From Paracoccaceae bacterium (lineage in GTDB: Bacteria; Pseudomonadota; Alphaproteobacteria; Rhodobacterales; Rhodobacteraceae), in NCBI GenBank assembly GCA_027484915.1, contig JAIXSA010000130.1, positions 1-42,271 on the forward strand: a stretch of DNA of 42,271 bases, written 5' to 3'. A model generated the notes under the pieces. It did not search any database. It was not told the origin of the DNA and was given only the letters and a program-made list of their open reading frames with translations. Position 1 is the first letter of the stretch. Each line of letters starts with the position of its first letter. Position numbers and translations under genes: made by a program. This document shows, one piece after another, positions 41,350 through 42,271 of the stretch.

Positions 41350-41735
41350 GATTGCTCAATAAGTGTATGAAGATTTTTTGGATCCCATACCCACCACCGT
41401 TGCCCGCTAATCGCGTGCGGAAGCCGCAAGCTTTCCGGGTGCCCCGGCAGACCCATCGCGATAACTGGCTTTCTCATCTCAAGAGTAGTCTGCAGCTCCC
41501 AGTTCACCCAATCGCTCATCCATGTGTGCTCTTGGAGAAAGCACACAGTAACCGATGCTCTGGCAATCTTTTCACGAATTTTGGACTTGATGTAAGGAGC
41601 ATGGTCACTCTTGTAGGCGATCCGAACCGACTCATCATAGAACTCGAGTGGAAAGGATTCTCTCCACGCGAGCAGACGCACCCCATCAACCTGCTTCTTA
41701 TCTTCCATCTTAAAGCTAATAAAAACTCGCTTCAT
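41346..41735 (-). CDS. ThsB-like TIR-domain protein (DUF1863 type)
   Basis: The 129-residue protein consists of a single TIR-like domain of the MTH538/DUF1863 group found in Thoeris ThsB: MKRVFISFKMEDKK (strand A), FPLEFYDESVRIAYKSDHAP, KIREKIARASVTVCFLQEHT and DWVNWELQTTLEMRKPVIAM. Glu80 in DWVNWE stands where the catalytic glutamate of NAD-processing TIRs is expected. It would make a NAD-derived signal upon phage infection. The next gene encodes a SLATT membrane protein and overlaps by 4 bases, which suggests sensor and effector. Local GC is low. It lacks the C-terminal extension of the best-known ThsB proteins. Confidence 0.85.
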   Translation of the reverse strand: MKRVFISFKMEDKKQVDGVRLLAWRESFPLEFYDESVRIAYKSDHAPYIKSKIREKIARASVTVCFLQEHTWMSDWVNWELQTTLEMRKPVIAMGLPGHPESLRLPHAISGQRWWVWDPKNLHTLIEQS

Positions 41736-41764
41736 GAAACTGTCCTGCTGAACTTACCACACTC

Positions 41765-41793
41765 AATCTAGCAGGATACACGGATCACTCCAA
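41765..41793 (-). promoter_or_regulatory. Possible promoter of the TIR-SLATT pair
   Basis: On the minus strand TTGGAG (41788-41793) and TAGATT (41765-41770) are 17 bases apart, 30 bases before the TIR start codon. TCCTGCT (41743-41749) and AGCAGGA (41770-41776) form a 7-bp inverted repeat over the -10 and leader, a candidate operator. Confidence 0.35.
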
Positions 41794-41984
41794 GCCTGCC
41801 ACGATCTACCAATGGGTGATTTTTCTGCCCCACCTACCGCCCCTATTGGCTCCCACAACGTCCTGCTCCCCATCGGGAACTCCAGCCACTCCGCCTATGG
41901 CAGATAGAACGCCCTTGCGGCCTCGTCCTCCGCCTGCACCAGCACCGCCGCGATACCGATGCGGGGTGCGGTGCGGTGGCGTCA

Positions 41985-42098
41985 TCGTAGGGTGTGCATT
42001 CATTGCGCACCGTCGTAGTCAACCACCCGCGCCACGCCAACCGCTCAACCAGGGCCAACGTCCCGCGAAACGGTGCGCAATGAATGCACACCCTACGA
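41985..42098. repeat. REPIN-like perfect inverted repeat pair
   Basis: The 29-base arms at 41985-42013 and 42070-42098 are exact reverse complements (arm start TCGTAGGGTGTGCATTCATT), separated by 56 bases. GTAGGGTGTGCATTCATTGC-type sequences are familiar extragenic palindromes. The paired arrangement is that of a REP doublet (REPIN), which is spread by RAYT-type transposases; none is in this window. Confidence 0.7.
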
Positions 42099-42116
42099 GG
42101 TAAACCCCTAACAAAC

Positions 42117-42180
42117 CCCTAACGCCCACAGCCAACCCACTGAAATCCCTACCCCCCAAACCCGCGCCGCGAGCGGCGCA
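42117..42180 (+). repeat. Dispersed repeat, copy D
   Basis: CCCTAACGCCCACAGCCAAC and CCACTGAAATCC match copies A-C, but the right end has drifted to CCGCGCCGCGAGCGGCGC, itself a GC-rich hairpin. It lies 18 bases from the stop codon of the histidine kinase gene on the opposite strand. Confidence 0.5.
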
Positions 42181-42198
42181 GAGTCCTTTGCGGCCCCG

Positions 42199-42271
42199 TC
42201 ACCCCAGCGGCAGCACCACCTGGAACCGGCTCCCCCGCCCCTTCTCGCTCTCGATCCGCAGCCACCCCCGA
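42199..42271 (-). CDS. Histidine kinase, C-terminal end (partial)
   Basis: The last 23 codons of a minus-strand gene enter from the right edge: RGWLRIESEKGRGSRF and then QVVLPLG followed by TGA. The GRGSRFQVVLPL end is the G2-box side and final strand of the HATPase_c domain of sensor histidine kinases. The rest of the gene is outside the window, so its partner and signal are unknown. Confidence 0.7.
   Translation of the reverse strand, partial: RGWLRIESEKGRGSRFQVVLPLG

Larger units (their letters stand above)
41736..42198. other. Non-coding region between the TIR gene and the histidine kinase
   Basis: This 463-base stretch has no credible coding frame. From left to right it holds the probable TIR promoter (41765-41793), an AGCAGGA/TCCTGCT inverted repeat around it, AT-rich to GC-rich transition DNA, a REPIN-like inverted repeat pair (41985-42098) and copy D of the dispersed repeat (42117-42180). 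Confidence 0.7.

Overview
The window is GC-rich (mostly well above 60% by eye), densely packed bacterial DNA. Gene content and order point to an alphaproteobacterium, most likely family Rhodobacteraceae: prfA-prmC-DUF4167 in a row, a DUF6778-type lipoprotein, a DUF6636-type secreted protein, a phytoene-synthase-like gene fused by overlap to cimA, and dispersed intergenic repeats of a kind I associate with that family. No rRNA, tRNA, CRISPR array, transposase or phage gene was seen. Most of the window is ordinary chromosomal housekeeping and metabolism.

Layout. 1-5.4 kb: a 2-oxoglutarate dioxygenase and a GNAT-like protein (minus strand), a LacI regulator followed by glucokinase (plus), then an esterase and an AlkA-type DNA glycosylase (minus, overlapping by one base). 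5.5-11.3 kb: an MFS transporter, then a minus-strand run cysS, cimA and a phytoene-synthase-like gene, with a possible Cys-codon leader peptide ahead of cysS, and a divergent YjbR-like gene. 11.3-18.8 kb: lipoprotein, PLP decarboxylase overlapping a TPM-domain protein, outer-membrane barrel protein, ABC-F ATPase Uup, class III CoA-transferase, small membrane protein. 18.9-26.1 kb: an XRE regulator, a two-helix membrane protein, a cupin overlapping a corrinoid-activating ASKHA/ferredoxin protein, an alpha/beta hydrolase, and an ECF sigma factor/RskA-type anti-sigma/fasciclin cluster. 26.3-32.3 kb: DUF4167, prmC, prfA, DUF1499, agmatinase and a class III aminotransferase (a polyamine-degradation pair). 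32.5-40.9 kb: secreted and membrane hypotheticals, M20 amidohydrolase, mazG, an orphan Fe(III)-binding protein, aldo/keto reductase with divergent LysR, a BNR beta-propeller and a nucleoside hydrolase.

The right end (40.87-42.27 kb) differs. A two-gene cassette of clearly lower GC encodes a ThsB-like TIR protein and a two-helix SLATT/DUF4231 membrane protein, overlapping by ATGA. It looks like a horizontally acquired TIR-plus-pore immune system and is the best candidate for an undescribed system here. About 460 bases of non-coding DNA follow, holding a perfect 29-bp inverted repeat pair (REPIN-like) and one copy of a dispersed repeat, then the last 23 codons of a histidine kinase.

At the DNA level several unexplained repeats recur: four copies of a ~62-bp element ending in a CCACGCGTGG palindrome (two of them abutting a gene stop codon at the same position), two copies of a GGCGGGGATATTT element just upstream of genes, TTCGAA-centred hairpins at gene ends, and three TTGATCAA palindromes in neighbouring promoter regions at 32.4, 34.6 and 35.5 kb. 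All functions were inferred by reading motifs; no database search was run.
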